This document shows positions 18,489 through 28,383 of a stretch of 34,795 nt of DNA, one piece after another. This stretch comes from an uncultured Neisseriaceae bacterium (GTDB lineage: Bacteria > Pseudomonadota > Gammaproteobacteria > Burkholderiales > Neisseriaceae): positions 1 to 34,795 of the forward strand of contig CAMLPN010000022.1 of assembly GCA_946481965.1 (NCBI GenBank), read 5' to 3'. The notes beneath the pieces are model-generated. The model did no database searches, was not told the origin of the DNA, and saw only the letters and a list, made by a program, of their open reading frames with translations. The position numbers and the translations under genes were made by a program. Position 1 is the first letter of the stretch. Every line of letters begins with the position of its first letter.

Positions 18489-18646
18489 TAGAGTAGACCA
18501 GTTAAAAGAACTGCGGTGCGAAGTAAGATTGTACGCTGTCTGGTTAGCGTCGATCAACCGGCACAGCAATGGATAATGATTATGCAAAAATGTAGCTATT
18601 ATTATTTACAGCTCTTACTATTTATTTCACTATTGCAATGATGGCA

Positions 18647-21340
18647 TTATGAGGTTGGTTCAGCAGCCAATACCTGTGTCCACAACTGCTTGCCAATCTG
18701 ATAATAAGCCAGTAATTGGGCATTGACGATCGTTTTCGCGGTATCACGCAAACGAGTATTATGCTGTTGCTGACGATAATAACGATAGGCAACCTGACTG
18801 TCTTTAGCTATATCCTGATCAACCAATCCAAGTTCAGCTGCTATACTCAACAAAGCAATATTGCCATAATTTTGTAATAGCTGCGGATACTGGTGTGCAA
18901 AAGCCAGAATTAAATATTGCACCACAAATTCCACGTCTACTACACCACCACGCGCATATTTAACATTTTCAACAACCGGTGGATGCGTTGCAAACATTTT
19001 TTCACGCATGCTAATGATTTCCGCACGTAAATAGTGCAGATCACGCTGTCGACTTAAAATTTCCTCTCGTATTGATTCAAACCGCTGTCCTAAGGCAACA
19101 TCGCCACCAATAAAACGAGCTCGGGTTAAGGCCTGATGCTCCCAGGTCCAGGCATTTTCCCGCTCATAACGCTCAAACGCCTGTATATGGGTAACGGTAA
19201 ATCCAGAATCCCCATTCGGACGTAAGCGTAAATCAATGTCATACAGACTACCAGCTCCAGTAGGTACTGTGAGCCAGGTTGTTAAACGACGCGCTAAGCG
19301 CGTGTAGTTATCAATCGCATCAGGGTGATCGTCATCATACAGGTAAACCAGATCCAGATCAGATGTATAGCCAAGCTCTTTGCCCCCTAGCTTACCATAA
19401 GCAACTACCGAAAAAGACGGCTGCTCACGGTGTCTGCGTGGCAATTCCTGCCAAACTCTGGGTAAGGTTGACTGGATAATGACATCGGCCAAAGCTGATA
19501 GCTGATCAGACAATGCTTCAACAGTCCATAAACCAGCCAGATCCTGTACAGCCAAACGGAAAGTATAGGCATGCTGAAAACGCCGCAGTACATCCATTTG
19601 CGCTTCCACATCACCGTGGCAATCATCCAGTAAACCATTAAGCTCCCGTGCTGATTTTTCCCAGTCTGAATCTATTTGCATTAGCTGATTACTGAGTAAT
19701 TCATCTAGCAATACCGGATGTTGTTGCAGATAGCTGGCTACCCAGCTACTCTGACTCATCAATTCGGCTAGTTTACTCAAAGCTTCGGGATGTTCATGTA
19801 AGAAAGCCAGATATGAACTACGTCGACCAATAGCTTCTATAAAATCCAACAGACGTTTTAAGGTTAGGTCGATATGATTGCTACTGGAAGCTACCCGTAG
19901 CAATGATGGAATGATCTGATCAAAGCGGATTTGTGCCTCTGCTGATAATTGCCGGTACTGGCTGCTATGACGTAATTGCCGCAAGCGTTGCAATATAGTT
20001 TCAGCATTGTAGCCATATGAATTGAGTAAAGATTTCTTTTCATCATCGGTATCATCATCCTGCCAAATGCGCGACAGATCGCTATTTTCAAGGCAATCAT
20101 CTTCATCAGGATTGGTAAAAATAGCATTAAAGATATCATTTACTTGCTGACGTAAGTCGTTTAATTCTGCCAGATACGCTGCAAAATTTTTAAAACCCAT
20201 GCTTTGAGCCAGCAACAGCTGTTGTTCTGGATTGACAGGTAGCATTTGCGTTTGCTGATCATCCCAGTATTGCAGACGATGCTCTGTATCGCGCAGAAAA
20301 AGATATGCTTGTTGCAATATTTCAACGTGATGTTGTTCTAGCATACCTTGTTTAACCAGCTCAAACAGGGTTTCCTGAGTACCTTTTAGTTGTAAACTGC
20401 GAATCTGACCACCGCGAATTAATTGAAAAATCTGAGCAATAAACTCTACTTCTCTGATTCCGCCAGCACCCAATTTAATGTTATCAGCCATGCCTTTACG
20501 TCTGACTTCCTGTTGTATCTGTTGATGTAAACCGCGCATGGCTTCATAAGCATTGAAGTCTAGATATTTACGAAATACAAATGGTCGCACCAGCTGAGCA
20601 ATACCATTAGGGTAAGCAGTCACTACCCGCGCCTTAGTCCATGCATAACGCTCCCACTCGCGCCCCTGTTGAATCAGATATTGCTCGAGTGCTGTTTCAT
20701 TCAACACCAGAGGACCGGCATCTCCATCTGGTCGCAAACGCATGTCAACTCTGAATACTTGTCCATCCTCGGTGATGTTATTTAACAGAGCAATAATTTT
20801 CTGTCCGACTTTAGTAAAAAACTCCTGATTACTCTTCTGTCGTTTGCCATCAGTATCTCCGGCTTCTGGATAAATAAAAATCAGATCAATATCGGAAGAC
20901 ACATTGAGTTCATATCCTCCCATTTTCCCCATACCGACAACACTGAGATGCTGTTGTGCCCCACTGTAGCGACCAATTGGCTGACCATATAAACCAGTAT
21001 AGTAATGGTGGGCATATTGTTCAGCAGTGTTAATAGCGAAATCGGCAAAATAGGTGATAGTAGTTGTTACCTCATTTAAATCGCTGATTCTTGCCAGATC
21101 GCGGGTAATGATATGTGCCATTACATAACGCCGTAATAAACGAAGTTGACGTGCTATTTCTGCTTCATTTTCATTTATCTGCAAATTTTGCCAGTCAGAA
21201 AATTCGACAAAGTCTTGGGGTTCTAATGGTCGCTGTAGCCATGACAAAAATAATTCATCTTCGAGTTGATGATTATCCAATAGTCGACTTAGAAAGCGGG
21301 AATATGGACGTGCTGTAGTCAGCATTTGTTGTGGAGTCAT
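18647..21340 (-). CDS. glnE: Bifunctional glutamine synthetase adenylyltransferase/deadenylase
   Basis: GlnE attaches AMP to, and phosphorolytically removes it from, glutamine synthetase in response to PII and glutamine, tuning ammonia assimilation. The two nucleotidyltransferase domains are both intact. The N-terminal adenylyl-removase domain has GMGKMGGYELNVSSDIDL near residue 132, and the C-terminal transferase domain has YGKLGGKELGYTSDLDL near residue 647. Each is followed by an RLRPxGDxG block and joined by a helical linker. At 897 residues it is slightly shorter than the E. coli protein (946) and typical of Neisseriaceae as I recall. No clear Shine-Dalgarno precedes the ATG. The slyD-rep transcript upstream ends at a terminator (21461-21500), so glnE should have its own promoter nearby. 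Confidence 0.95.
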   Translation of the reverse strand: MTPQQMLTTARPYSRFLSRLLDNHQLEDELFLSWLQRPLEPQDFVEFSDWQNLQINENEAEIARQLRLLRRYVMAHIITRDLARISDLNEVTTTITYFADFAINTAEQYAHHYYTGLYGQPIGRYSGAQQHLSVVGMGKMGGYELNVSSDIDLIFIYPEAGDTDGKRQKSNQEFFTKVGQKIIALLNNITEDGQVFRVDMRLRPDGDAGPLVLNETALEQYLIQQGREWERYAWTKARVVTAYPNGIAQLVRPFVFRKYLDFNAYEAMRGLHQQIQQEVRRKGMADNIKLGAGGIREVEFIAQIFQLIRGGQIRSLQLKGTQETLFELVKQGMLEQHHVEILQQAYLFLRDTEHRLQYWDDQQTQMLPVNPEQQLLLAQSMGFKNFAAYLAELNDLRQQVNDIFNAIFTNPDEDDCLENSDLSRIWQDDDTDDEKKSLLNSYGYNAETILQRLRQLRHSSQYRQLSAEAQIRFDQIIPSLLRVASSSNHIDLTLKRLLDFIEAIGRRSSYLAFLHEHPEALSKLAELMSQSSWVASYLQQHPVLLDELLSNQLMQIDSDWEKSARELNGLLDDCHGDVEAQMDVLRRFQHAYTFRLAVQDLAGLWTVEALSDQLSALADVIIQSTLPRVWQELPRRHREQPSFSVVAYGKLGGKELGYTSDLDLVYLYDDDHPDAIDNYTRLARRLTTWLTVPTGAGSLYDIDLRLRPNGDSGFTVTHIQAFERYERENAWTWEHQALTRARFIGGDVALGQRFESIREEILSRQRDLHYLRAEIISMREKMFATHPPVVENVKYARGGVVDVEFVVQYLILAFAHQYPQLLQNYGNIALLSIAAELGLVDQDIAKDSQVAYRYYRQQQHNTRLRDTAKTIVNAQLLAYYQIGKQLWTQVLAAEPTS

Positions 21341-21460
21341 GATTTGGCAAGGAAAAATCGTTTCATATTATTATCATACCGGTTCGGTTGCAGCGAGTGA
21401 ATTAAAAAATTCGTATATTCTGAGCCAAATAAATTCAAGAATATATTGTTAAAGCATTTT

Positions 21461-21500
21461 AAAACAAAAGGAATATTCGTTATCTACACGAATACTCCTT
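21461..21500 (-). terminator. Intrinsic terminator after slyD
   Basis: Read on the minus strand, AAGGAGTATTCGT (21500-21488), a 7-base loop and ACGAATATTCCTT (21480-21468) form a 13-bp stem with a single G-U wobble. A TTTTGTTTT tract (21468-21460 on the plus strand) follows. It separates rep-slyD from glnE. Confidence 0.85.
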
Positions 21501-21533
21501 CTAAACTGGCAATCACAACGCTGCCTGTAATCA

Positions 21534-22013
21534 TCAATGTTCGTGATCATGAGCCCCATGTACATGACCATGTTCCAATTCTTCCGCAGTAGCCGGACGA
21601 ATATCTTTAACCGTTGCTTTGAAGCGGATACGCTGACCAGCCAATGGATGATTAGCATCAACAACTGCTTTACCATCAGCAATATCAGTGATGCGATATA
21701 CCAATACCTCACCGGTTTCCGGATCATCTGCTTCGAACAGCATGCCCAGTTTTACATCAACCGGGAATACATCCAAAGGCTCAATACGGATCAAATCATC
21801 CTCCTGTTCACCAAATGCGTCATCCGGTTCCAGTGTCACATCCACAACGTCTCCTACTGCTTTATCATGTAACTGTTCTTCAACCAAAGGAAAAATACCG
21901 TCATAACCTCCATGCAGATAACTAATTGGTTCTTCAGTTTTATCAATTAGCTGATTATCAGCGTCATACATTTCATAATCTAAAGATACAACAGAGTTTT
22001 TGGCAATTTTCAT
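21534..22013 (-). CDS. slyD: FKBP-type peptidyl-prolyl isomerase SlyD
   Basis: SlyD is a cytoplasmic prolyl isomerase/chaperone whose metal-binding tail helps deliver nickel to metalloenzymes in other bacteria. The FKBP core (MKIAKNSVVSLDYEMYD, PISYLHGG, FPLVEEQL) is split by the insert-in-flap chaperone domain (about residues 70-125). The C-terminus is short but histidine-rich (HGHVHGAHDHEH), consistent with metal binding. The start at 22013 is chosen because AAGAAG lies just upstream and the family begins MKIAKN. The same frame is open for 22 codons further but gives an unrelated N-terminus. At 159 residues it is shorter than E. coli SlyD only in the tail. It lies 84 bases after rep on the same strand. 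Confidence 0.92.
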   Translation of the reverse strand: MKIAKNSVVSLDYEMYDADNQLIDKTEEPISYLHGGYDGIFPLVEEQLHDKAVGDVVDVTLEPDDAFGEQEDDLIRIEPLDVFPVDVKLGMLFEADDPETGEVLVYRITDIADGKAVVDANHPLAGQRIRFKATVKDIRPATAEELEHGHVHGAHDHEH

Positions 22014-22097
22014 ATACTTCTTTCTACTATTCAAAAGCTGACAAACCAGCAAATGTTCTAGTTTAACATGGAAATACAATAGTCACATGTCACCGTT

Positions 22098-24098
22098 TCA
22101 GGATTGCTTTTCATTCAGTCGCGCCATCATTCCAGCCAGAATAATTTTACCTTCGGCCTGACTGACTATTGGCTGGTTATTCTTACCACCAAGTAAACGA
22201 ATATCTTCAGCGGGCATTTCTTCAATAAACCGGCTTGGTTCGTGAAACTCCCATGAACCAGCTCGCTTACGTTTATGACAGTGAGTTACCGTCAGTGTTT
22301 GGCGGGCACGAGTAATTCCTACATACATCAGGCGACGTTCTTCATCAACATTATTCTCTTCAACGCTGTCTGCATGCGGAAATACACCTTCTTCACACCC
22401 AACTAAAAAAACATGTGGATATTCTAAACCTTTGGAGGCATGCAAAGTAGACATACTGACCATATCCGCTTCATCATCTTCTTTACCCTCCAACAATGTC
22501 ATTAACGCTATGGTCTGGGCAATTTCCAGAATATTTTTATTATCTTCCTCTCCTTTTTTACCAATCCAGTTGAGCAGATCCTGAACATTACGCCATTTTA
22601 TTTCACCAGCCCGTCCTTCTTCTGTATTGAGCAAATGATTTTCGTAAGCAATGTCTTTTAATAAATCATGTAAGAGTACGACGGCAGCATCAATGTGGGC
22701 GCGATACTGATAATCTTTCAGTAAAGCGATAAATTGCTGTAATGGTTCACGGCTTTTAGCAGACAGTTCAGCCAGTGCATCCATACTGCATGCAGCCACA
22801 AATAAACTACAGTGAGCAATTTTGGCATAATGATTTAATTTGGCCAGAGTCGTTTCCCCCACCCCTCGCCGCGGTGTTGTTACTGCACGTAAAAAGGCCG
22901 GATCATCATCCGGATTAGCCAGTAAACGGACATAAGCGAGCACATCTTTGATTTCAGCTTTATCAAAAAAACTTTGTCCGCCGGATAACTTATACGGTAT
23001 TCGCCGACTGCGCAATGCTTCTTCAAACACTCGCGCCTGATGGTTGCCCCGATATAAAATAGCGAAATCTCGATAATGCACGGCATCGCCACCAACCAAC
23101 TTTTGATGAGCAATACGACTAACGACCATATCTGCTTCATGTCCTTCATTATTGCAGGCAATGACATCAATCATTTCCCCTAAGCCATATTCACTCCACA
23201 GGGTTTTGGGAAACAATTTTGGATTATTAGCTATCACTTGATTGGCAACACGTAAAATCCGTGCCGAAGAGCGATAATTCTGCTCCAGTTTAATAATATT
23301 CAGATTGGGATAATCCTGTTGTAGTAAGCGCAGATTTTCCATATTGGCGCCACGCCAGGCATAAATACTCTGATCATCATCCCCCACTGCTGTAAATTTA
23401 CCATCACCACCAGTCAACAAACGCATCATGGCATATTGACAAGTATTGGTATCCTGACATTCGTCTACCAGTAAATAACGCAACCGCATTTGCCATTTGT
23501 AACGTATATCAGCCTGTTGTTGCATCAGAATTACCGGAATACGAATCAAATCATCAAAATCTACCGCCTGATAACTCATCAGCGTATCCTGATAAGAAGC
23601 ATACAGCTGCCCAATCTGTCGTGTCCATGGGTCTTCAGCTTGTGCCACCACCATTTCCGGTGTCAATAACTCATTCTTCCATAATGAAATCTGATGCTGA
23701 GCTTTAAAAACCATTTCTCGGCCAGTACTCCCTAACAGCTCACCAATAATTTTTGCTGCATCAGCACTATCCAAAATTGAAAACTGCTTTTTATATCCTG
23801 CTGCGGCAGCTTCTTCCCGCAGCAAACGCATGCCTAGAGAATGAAATGTAGATACCGTCAATCCTCGTGTTTGTGGTTTGGTTAGTAAATGCCCTACTCG
23901 CTCCTGCATCTCTCGTGCCGCTTTATTGGTAAAGGTAATGGCCGCGATCTGGTGTGCAGGATAATGTGCCCGTGTAATCAAATAAGCAATTTTTTCCGTT
24001 ATCACCCTTGTTTTACCACTTCCGGCTCCGGCAAGGACAAGCAGCGGACCATCTAAATAATGAATGGCTGCATGCTGTTGAGGATTGAGATTTAACAT
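22098..24098 (-). CDS. rep: ATP-dependent DNA helicase Rep
   Basis: Rep is a superfamily 1A 3'-5' helicase that removes proteins ahead of replication forks and aids restart. The N-terminus MLNLNPQQHAAIHYLDGPLL followed by Walker A AGAGSGKT (about residues 22-29) and TFTNKAAREM is close to E. coli Rep. Other helicase motifs are present: DECQDTN (II), DDDQSIYAWRGA (III), LEQNYRSS (IV), STLHASKGLEYPHVFL (V) and EERRLMYVGITRA (VI). Its 666 residues match Rep, while UvrD is longer and carries a Tudor-like tail. No Shine-Dalgarno is evident before the ATG. It begins an operon-like pair with slyD. Confidence 0.94.
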   Translation of the reverse strand: MLNLNPQQHAAIHYLDGPLLVLAGAGSGKTRVITEKIAYLITRAHYPAHQIAAITFTNKAAREMQERVGHLLTKPQTRGLTVSTFHSLGMRLLREEAAAAGYKKQFSILDSADAAKIIGELLGSTGREMVFKAQHQISLWKNELLTPEMVVAQAEDPWTRQIGQLYASYQDTLMSYQAVDFDDLIRIPVILMQQQADIRYKWQMRLRYLLVDECQDTNTCQYAMMRLLTGGDGKFTAVGDDDQSIYAWRGANMENLRLLQQDYPNLNIIKLEQNYRSSARILRVANQVIANNPKLFPKTLWSEYGLGEMIDVIACNNEGHEADMVVSRIAHQKLVGGDAVHYRDFAILYRGNHQARVFEEALRSRRIPYKLSGGQSFFDKAEIKDVLAYVRLLANPDDDPAFLRAVTTPRRGVGETTLAKLNHYAKIAHCSLFVAACSMDALAELSAKSREPLQQFIALLKDYQYRAHIDAAVVLLHDLLKDIAYENHLLNTEEGRAGEIKWRNVQDLLNWIGKKGEEDNKNILEIAQTIALMTLLEGKEDDEADMVSMSTLHASKGLEYPHVFLVGCEEGVFPHADSVEENNVDEERRLMYVGITRARQTLTVTHCHKRKRAGSWEFHEPSRFIEEMPAEDIRLLGGKNNQPIVSQAEGKIILAGMMARLNEKQS

Positions 24099-25344
24099 AT
24101 TCTAATTATTAAAATTGAAAAGAAAACCAAAAAGTCATTAGTCAACGTTCTCTCTTGATCGATAACTGAACAGAAACTTGATAATGCCGAGTATGATAGC
24201 AAATTCAAGCACCCTAAACATAATTATTAATTATCACACCTCAATCAAAATCACTTATTGTTATATTTAGAAATTCTATTATGCTGACAGATGCTTGTCT
24301 GATTGTACCACTGTGACTAAAGCCTATAGCTAGTCTAAGTTCAACCGGTTCGATGGAAAACACACTTTAGTAATAATTAATTAATGAAGATCTAAGCCAA
24401 AGTGAAACTTATCAAGATAATATATCTGCAACGAGATCAATTTTGTCTATGCTCATATGGTTAAATCATTAAGTATTTACAGTCAATAATTTTGATATAC
24501 CGGTAAATTTTGCTGCAGTTACAGCCTTTGATGAAGTGTAGATTTATGACAAAAATATAATAAGTACCATATCTTTGTCACTGAAAAATACCTTTTATCG
24601 CATTGATAATTTTTAGAATTTGGAATTTTTTTTAGAAATTAGTATTTTTTCACTGCCATAAACTTCGCACCGAAAAATACCTGTGGCCCGCAGTTAACAT
24701 ATAAAGGCTACTTAGCTCCTCTTTTTACCCTATTCATAATTGTTGGTTAAAGCGATTGCTTTTGCTTGATTTTTACAAAAATGCGATTGCAGGAATGCTT
24801 AAGAGGATACTTACAGCTTTATACTTATTTATGATTACTCATCCAAAATGTAATCAATCGGTTAATTTTTAATTTTCTTCTTCATCAAACCCAATCAGCC
24901 AGATAATCATCATTTTTTCATAGAAATTATTTATTTACTTTTGAGTTACTGTTCTATCGTTAATGTTTTAATGCAATTTGATAGTGTTTTAAGCCTGTCC
25001 ATCTGCTTGCTCTGATCGATATATAGCATGAGTTAAAATTTCTATTATGTGCGATCTTTACTTATTTTATTCCGGTATCCCACAATGATTTGTTATTAAA
25101 ACTCTCCTAGATATCACCTATTGGTTTTTACCGTCCCTTTTTGCACTATTGAATTTTAGCTTCTGATTTATAAAAAATAAAATTTTGGTTTCAACAATAT
25201 TATTGCCAAAATATTACTGAATTATTTTATGGATTAATCTATCTCATAGTATAAATTGAAACACCTTTTAGCTTTTTTCAATTATCATTTTGTCATTTTC
25301 ATTATTAATAAACAATTACTCTATCTATAGCAATAATTCATCTT
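24099..25344. other. 1.25-kb gap without an intact gene
   Basis: This is AT-rich, with no supportable gene on either strand. One plus-strand frame from ATG 24281 to 24659 is less interrupted than expected and is listed as a tentative remnant. Two near-copies, CACTGAAAAATACC near 24580 and CACCGAAAAATACC near 24668, are about 90 bases apart. A weak stem ATTTTGG / CCAAAAT near 25171-25214 might end ung transcription. The rep promoter should lie near 24100-24200 but could not be assigned. Confidence 0.45.
24281..24541 (+). pseudogene. Tentative decayed coding frame
   Basis: From ATG 24281, one frame holds protein-like text interrupted by scattered stops: MLTDACLIVPL, a segment ending SMENTL, then INEDLSQSETYQDNISATRS, and VNNFDIPVNFAAVTAFDEV ending at TAG 24539-24541. 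The mixture of acidic, proline and alanine residues is unlike simple translation of AT-rich noncoding DNA. I cannot name a family, and chance remains possible. Confidence 0.25.
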
Positions 25345-26004
25345 TTAAAGCTGCCAGTCTATAGGTGTCAGTCCATGAGCTTGCAGATAGGCATTAGCCT
25401 GCGAAAAATGTTTACAACCAAAAAATCCGCGGTAAGCAGAAAGTGGCGAAGGATGTGCTGCGGTTAGAACCAGATGTTTATTGCGGTCGATCATGGCACC
25501 TTTCTTTTGTGCATGGCTGCCCCATAGCATAAAAACCACATTTTCACGACCTTCATTCAGAGAAGCAATTACCCGATCAGTAAATGTTTCCCACCCTAAC
25601 GTAGCATGCGAATGTGCCTGCCCAGCGCGCACCGTCAATACCGTGTTCAGCAATAATACCCCTTGTTCAGCCCAGTGCTGTAGATAGCCATGCTGCGGGA
25701 TATTAAATCCAGCGATATCATCAGCTAGTTCTTTATAAATATTGATTAAAGAAGGAGGAATAGCAATTCCCTTGCGCACAGAAAATGACAATCCATGAGC
25801 CTGTTGTGGACCATGATAAGGATCTTGCCCGAGAATCACCACTTTTACCTGAGCAAATTCGGTAGCCTTAAAAGCGTTAAATACATCCTGTGCCGGCGGA
25901 TAAATGACTTTACCAGCTTTACGCTCTTGGCGCACAACATCAAGAATATGTTGAAAATACGGTTGTTCTTTTTCTGCTCCTATTGCCTGATGCCAAGTTT
26001 GCAT
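25345..26004 (-). CDS. ung: Uracil-DNA glycosylase
   Basis: Family 1 UDG removes uracil from DNA to start base-excision repair. The water-activating motif GQDPYHGP has catalytic Asp61 (E. coli Asp64). The uracil-contact LLLNTVLTV has Asn120, and the leucine-intercalation loop [13 protein letters not shown] has His184. The start at 26004 is set by a strong GGGGAAG a few bases upstream and gives 219 residues, the usual size. The frame is open for 20 codons further but that extension has no family match. It lies 90 bases after thiD on the same strand. Confidence 0.95.
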   Translation of the reverse strand: MQTWHQAIGAEKEQPYFQHILDVVRQERKAGKVIYPPAQDVFNAFKATEFAQVKVVILGQDPYHGPQQAHGLSFSVRKGIAIPPSLINIYKELADDIAGFNIPQHGYLQHWAEQGVLLLNTVLTVRAGQAHSHATLGWETFTDRVIASLNEGRENVVFMLWGSHAQKKGAMIDRNKHLVLTAAHPSPLSAYRGFFGCKHFSQANAYLQAHGLTPIDWQL

Positions 26005-26094
26005 AATTCTTCCCCTTATTGAAACTACAGGCAACTTTTGCTGAAAGCTTAAGTTGCACATCAAAGCCCGAATTTTAACATACCGCCTGCACCA

Positions 26095-26919
26095 TCAATC
26101 ACGTTTTATACGCCAGAAATGTGATAGCGGACCAAATCCATGGCCAAGATGCCAGTATTGTGCCGCTGCTATGGCTCCATGTAAATAACTCTTACTCGCC
26201 GCAACGGCATTAAGAAGATTCTGATGTTGTGGACGTAATGCAGCTATCGCTGAGGACAAAGTACAACCTGTACCATGAGTATTTTTGGTATCAATACGAG
26301 AAGAACGAAAGCACACTGGATCGAAACCAGATTGCAACAGCCAGTCCACGGCCTCAGCTGATCCTTCCAGATGTCCGCCCTTCAATAAAACAGCATGAAA
26401 TCCTTCCTGCATCAACATTTCACCTTGAACCAGCATTTCAGCTTCTGTTGTTGCCAGTGGTTGTTGCGTCAGCACAGATAGCTCCAGCAAATTAGGAGTA
26501 ATGACATCAGCTAATGGCATCAGCCACTCTTTTAAAGCCGCTACTGTATTTTCCAAGGCCAAGGCAGAGCCGGAAGTAGCCACCATCACCGGATCCAACA
26601 CCACAAATGGTAAATGGTAACGTTGTAACACCTGAGCAACCGTTCGAATAGAATCAGCGTCAGCCAGCATACCAATTTTCACCGCATCTATGCGCATGTC
26701 ACTCAAAACCGATTCACATTGAGCTTCGATCATTTCTGGAGGTGTCACCATAACCCGTTGTACACCGGTGGTATTCTGGGCGGTTAAAGCAGTAATTACG
26801 CTCGCTCCATAGGCACCAAGAGCAGCAAAAGTTTTTAAATCGGCCTGAATACCGGCACCACCACCTGAATCAGATCCTGCAATTGTTAATGCTCGTGGAT
26901 TGGGCTTTGCTGACACCAT
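26095..26919 (-). CDS. thiD: Hydroxymethylpyrimidine/phosphomethylpyrimidine kinase
   Basis: ThiD phosphorylates HMP and HMP-phosphate to HMP-diphosphate for thiamine synthesis or salvage. The ribokinase-fold signatures are present: IAGSDSGGGAGIQADLKTF at the N-terminus, VMVATSGSAL mid-protein and the anion-hole motif KNTHGTGCTLSSA near the C-terminus. I start at ATG 26919 because GGAG, which would be codon 2 of an upstream ATG at 26931, sits at ideal Shine-Dalgarno distance from it. The resulting 274 residues are typical. No TPP riboswitch is recognisable upstream. It follows panB on the same strand after a 142-base gap, so cotranscription is uncertain. Confidence 0.93.
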   Translation of the reverse strand: MVSAKPNPRALTIAGSDSGGGAGIQADLKTFAALGAYGASVITALTAQNTTGVQRVMVTPPEMIEAQCESVLSDMRIDAVKIGMLADADSIRTVAQVLQRYHLPFVVLDPVMVATSGSALALENTVAALKEWLMPLADVITPNLLELSVLTQQPLATTEAEMLVQGEMLMQEGFHAVLLKGGHLEGSAEAVDWLLQSGFDPVCFRSSRIDTKNTHGTGCTLSSAIAALRPQHQNLLNAVAASKSYLHGAIAAAQYWHLGHGFGPLSHFWRIKRD

Positions 26920-27061
26920 ATACTTCTCCATAAATGTTAAAACAGATTGATTTACCTATTAATGATTATTGTGTTAAAACCAGGCAGCTGTATCCTAGTA
27001 GCACAATGACATAACGGATCACCATGCTGAATAATTAGTTAAATAAACTATATACAGCTGA

Positions 27062-27853
27062 CTAATTACCGAAACAATGTATTTCGGCAGGAAATGTTTT
27101 TGCCTTAACCTCAGCTACATAAGATGCAATTGCTTCCTGAATACTATTTTGTTCCTGCATAAAGTTTTTCACGAATTTGGCCGTTTTACCATGGTATATA
27201 CCCAGCATATCGTGCATCACCAGCACCTGACCATCACAGTCCACACCGGCTCCAATACCAATGGTCGGACAAGACAATGCAGCAGTAACCTGTGCAGCCA
27301 ATTGAGCTGGCACACATTCCATCAACACAACATCTGCACCGGCATTGGCATGTGCCTGAGCATCATCCATTAATTGTGCCGCTGCTGCGCCACGCCCCTG
27401 TACTTTATAACCACCCAGAGTATTGACAGATTGTGGAGTCAAACCAATATGGGCACAGACCGGAATTCCTCGCTGTTGTAAAAAAGCGGTTGTTTCGGCT
27501 ATCCATGCACCACCCTCTAGTTTTACCATGTGCGCACCTGCTGCCATCAATTGCGCAGCTGCAGCAAAAGCCTGTTCTTTACTTTGCTGATAAGAACCAA
27601 AAGGTAAATCAGCCATAATTAATGCCTGCTCATTTCCACGCGCAACGGCGACGGTATGATAACAAATATCATCAAGACTCACCGGCAAAGTAGAACTCTG
27701 TCCCTGCACTGTCATTCCAAGCGAATCTCCGACCAGCAATATATCAACCCCCTGCTCACTCATTAGGCGGGCAAAACTGGCTTCATAACAAGTCAACATA
27801 GCGATTTTTTCGCCAGCAGCTTTCATATTTTTTAAAGTATGGATTGTATTCAT
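27062..27853 (-). CDS. panB: 3-methyl-2-oxobutanoate hydroxymethyltransferase
   Basis: PanB transfers a hydroxymethyl group from methylene-THF to ketoisovalerate to give ketopantoate, the first step of pantothenate and CoA synthesis. The family blocks are clear: [55 protein letters not shown] and [23 protein letters not shown] 27853 gives 263 residues, the standard length, and a TTG two codons earlier is ignored. No strong Shine-Dalgarno is present. In many relatives panC follows panB, but here thiD follows and panC is not in the window. An inverted repeat lies 45 bases upstream. Confidence 0.94.
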   Translation of the reverse strand: MNTIHTLKNMKAAGEKIAMLTCYEASFARLMSEQGVDILLVGDSLGMTVQGQSSTLPVSLDDICYHTVAVARGNEQALIMADLPFGSYQQSKEQAFAAAAQLMAAGAHMVKLEGGAWIAETTAFLQQRGIPVCAHIGLTPQSVNTLGGYKVQGRGAAAAQLMDDAQAHANAGADVVLMECVPAQLAAQVTAALSCPTIGIGAGVDCDGQVLVMHDMLGIYHGKTAKFVKNFMQEQNSIQEAIASYVAEVKAKTFPAEIHCFGN

Positions 27854-27897
27854 AAACAAAAATTAATATTATTAATATATCAATGCATTAAAGAGTT

Positions 27898-27912
27898 GAC
27901 ACACCATGTGTC
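27898..27912. promoter_or_regulatory. Inverted repeat upstream of panB, possible operator
   Basis: GACACACCATGTGTC has 6-bp arms (GACACA/TGTGTC) around a CCA spacer and is centred about 52 bases before the panB ATG. This is where a regulator or promoter would be expected, with AT-rich -10-like sequence between it and the gene. No known binding consensus is matched with confidence. Confidence 0.35.
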
Positions 27913-28213
27913 TGTTTATTCTCGACCAGCTTGTATTAATCAACTTCAGAAGTTATCTGTTAATGTCCTACAGATCATAAATAGCTCAGCCACTGCGTTT
28001 CCGAAAAATACCACAAACCACTGTAAACACAGATCACATTAACAAATATTTTTCAAATACCAGTAATGATCTGACCAAATAAAAACTTAATCAAAAAAAT
28101 ATTTGCTTAATAACTTAGCAAATCATACAGGATAAACATTTTAAAATAATCTATTTACCGATAACGTTTTACCATTCCATTACGTTCACTACAGCACATC
28201 ATTTTCCAGCCGT

Positions 28214-28247
28214 AAAAAAACTGTATTTTTGCGATAAAAATACAGTT
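28214..28247 (-). terminator. Intrinsic terminator of the pcnB-folK-dNK operon
   Basis: On the minus strand AACTGTATTTTT (28247-28236), a 5-base loop and AAAAATACAGTT (28230-28219) form a perfect 12-bp stem. The U-run encoded by 28220-28214 follows. It sits about 140 bases beyond the dNK stop. Confidence 0.85.
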
Positions 28248-28383
28248 CAGCTTAACGAAGTGACCCTACATAATGATAGATACATTATTCTGAAGTTAAT
28301 AATATTATCATTAATCGCTTTCAAACTGATGATTATCTTGAAAAAATATCATTTTAATCTTGTTATACTTTTTTGCACTGAAT

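Larger units (their letters stand above)
27854..28383. other. Intergenic region between panB and the dNK operon
   Basis: There is no gene. It holds the panB-proximal inverted repeat (27898-27912) and the terminator at 28214-28247 that closes the pcnB-folK-dNK operon. The stretch 28250-28383 is AT-rich and featureless. Confidence 0.5.

Noticed and set aside
24840..24960. Tiny minus-strand frame ending MMIIWLIGFDEEEN
   Set aside because: Only about 20 codons before an upstream stop, with no ribosome binding site; too short to support.
26932..27061. TPP riboswitch upstream of thiD
   Set aside because: The conserved thi-box cores are not present. Only a 9-bp inverted repeat (CAGCTGTAT / ATACAGCTG, 26985 and 27052) is visible, and its arms are about 60 bases apart.
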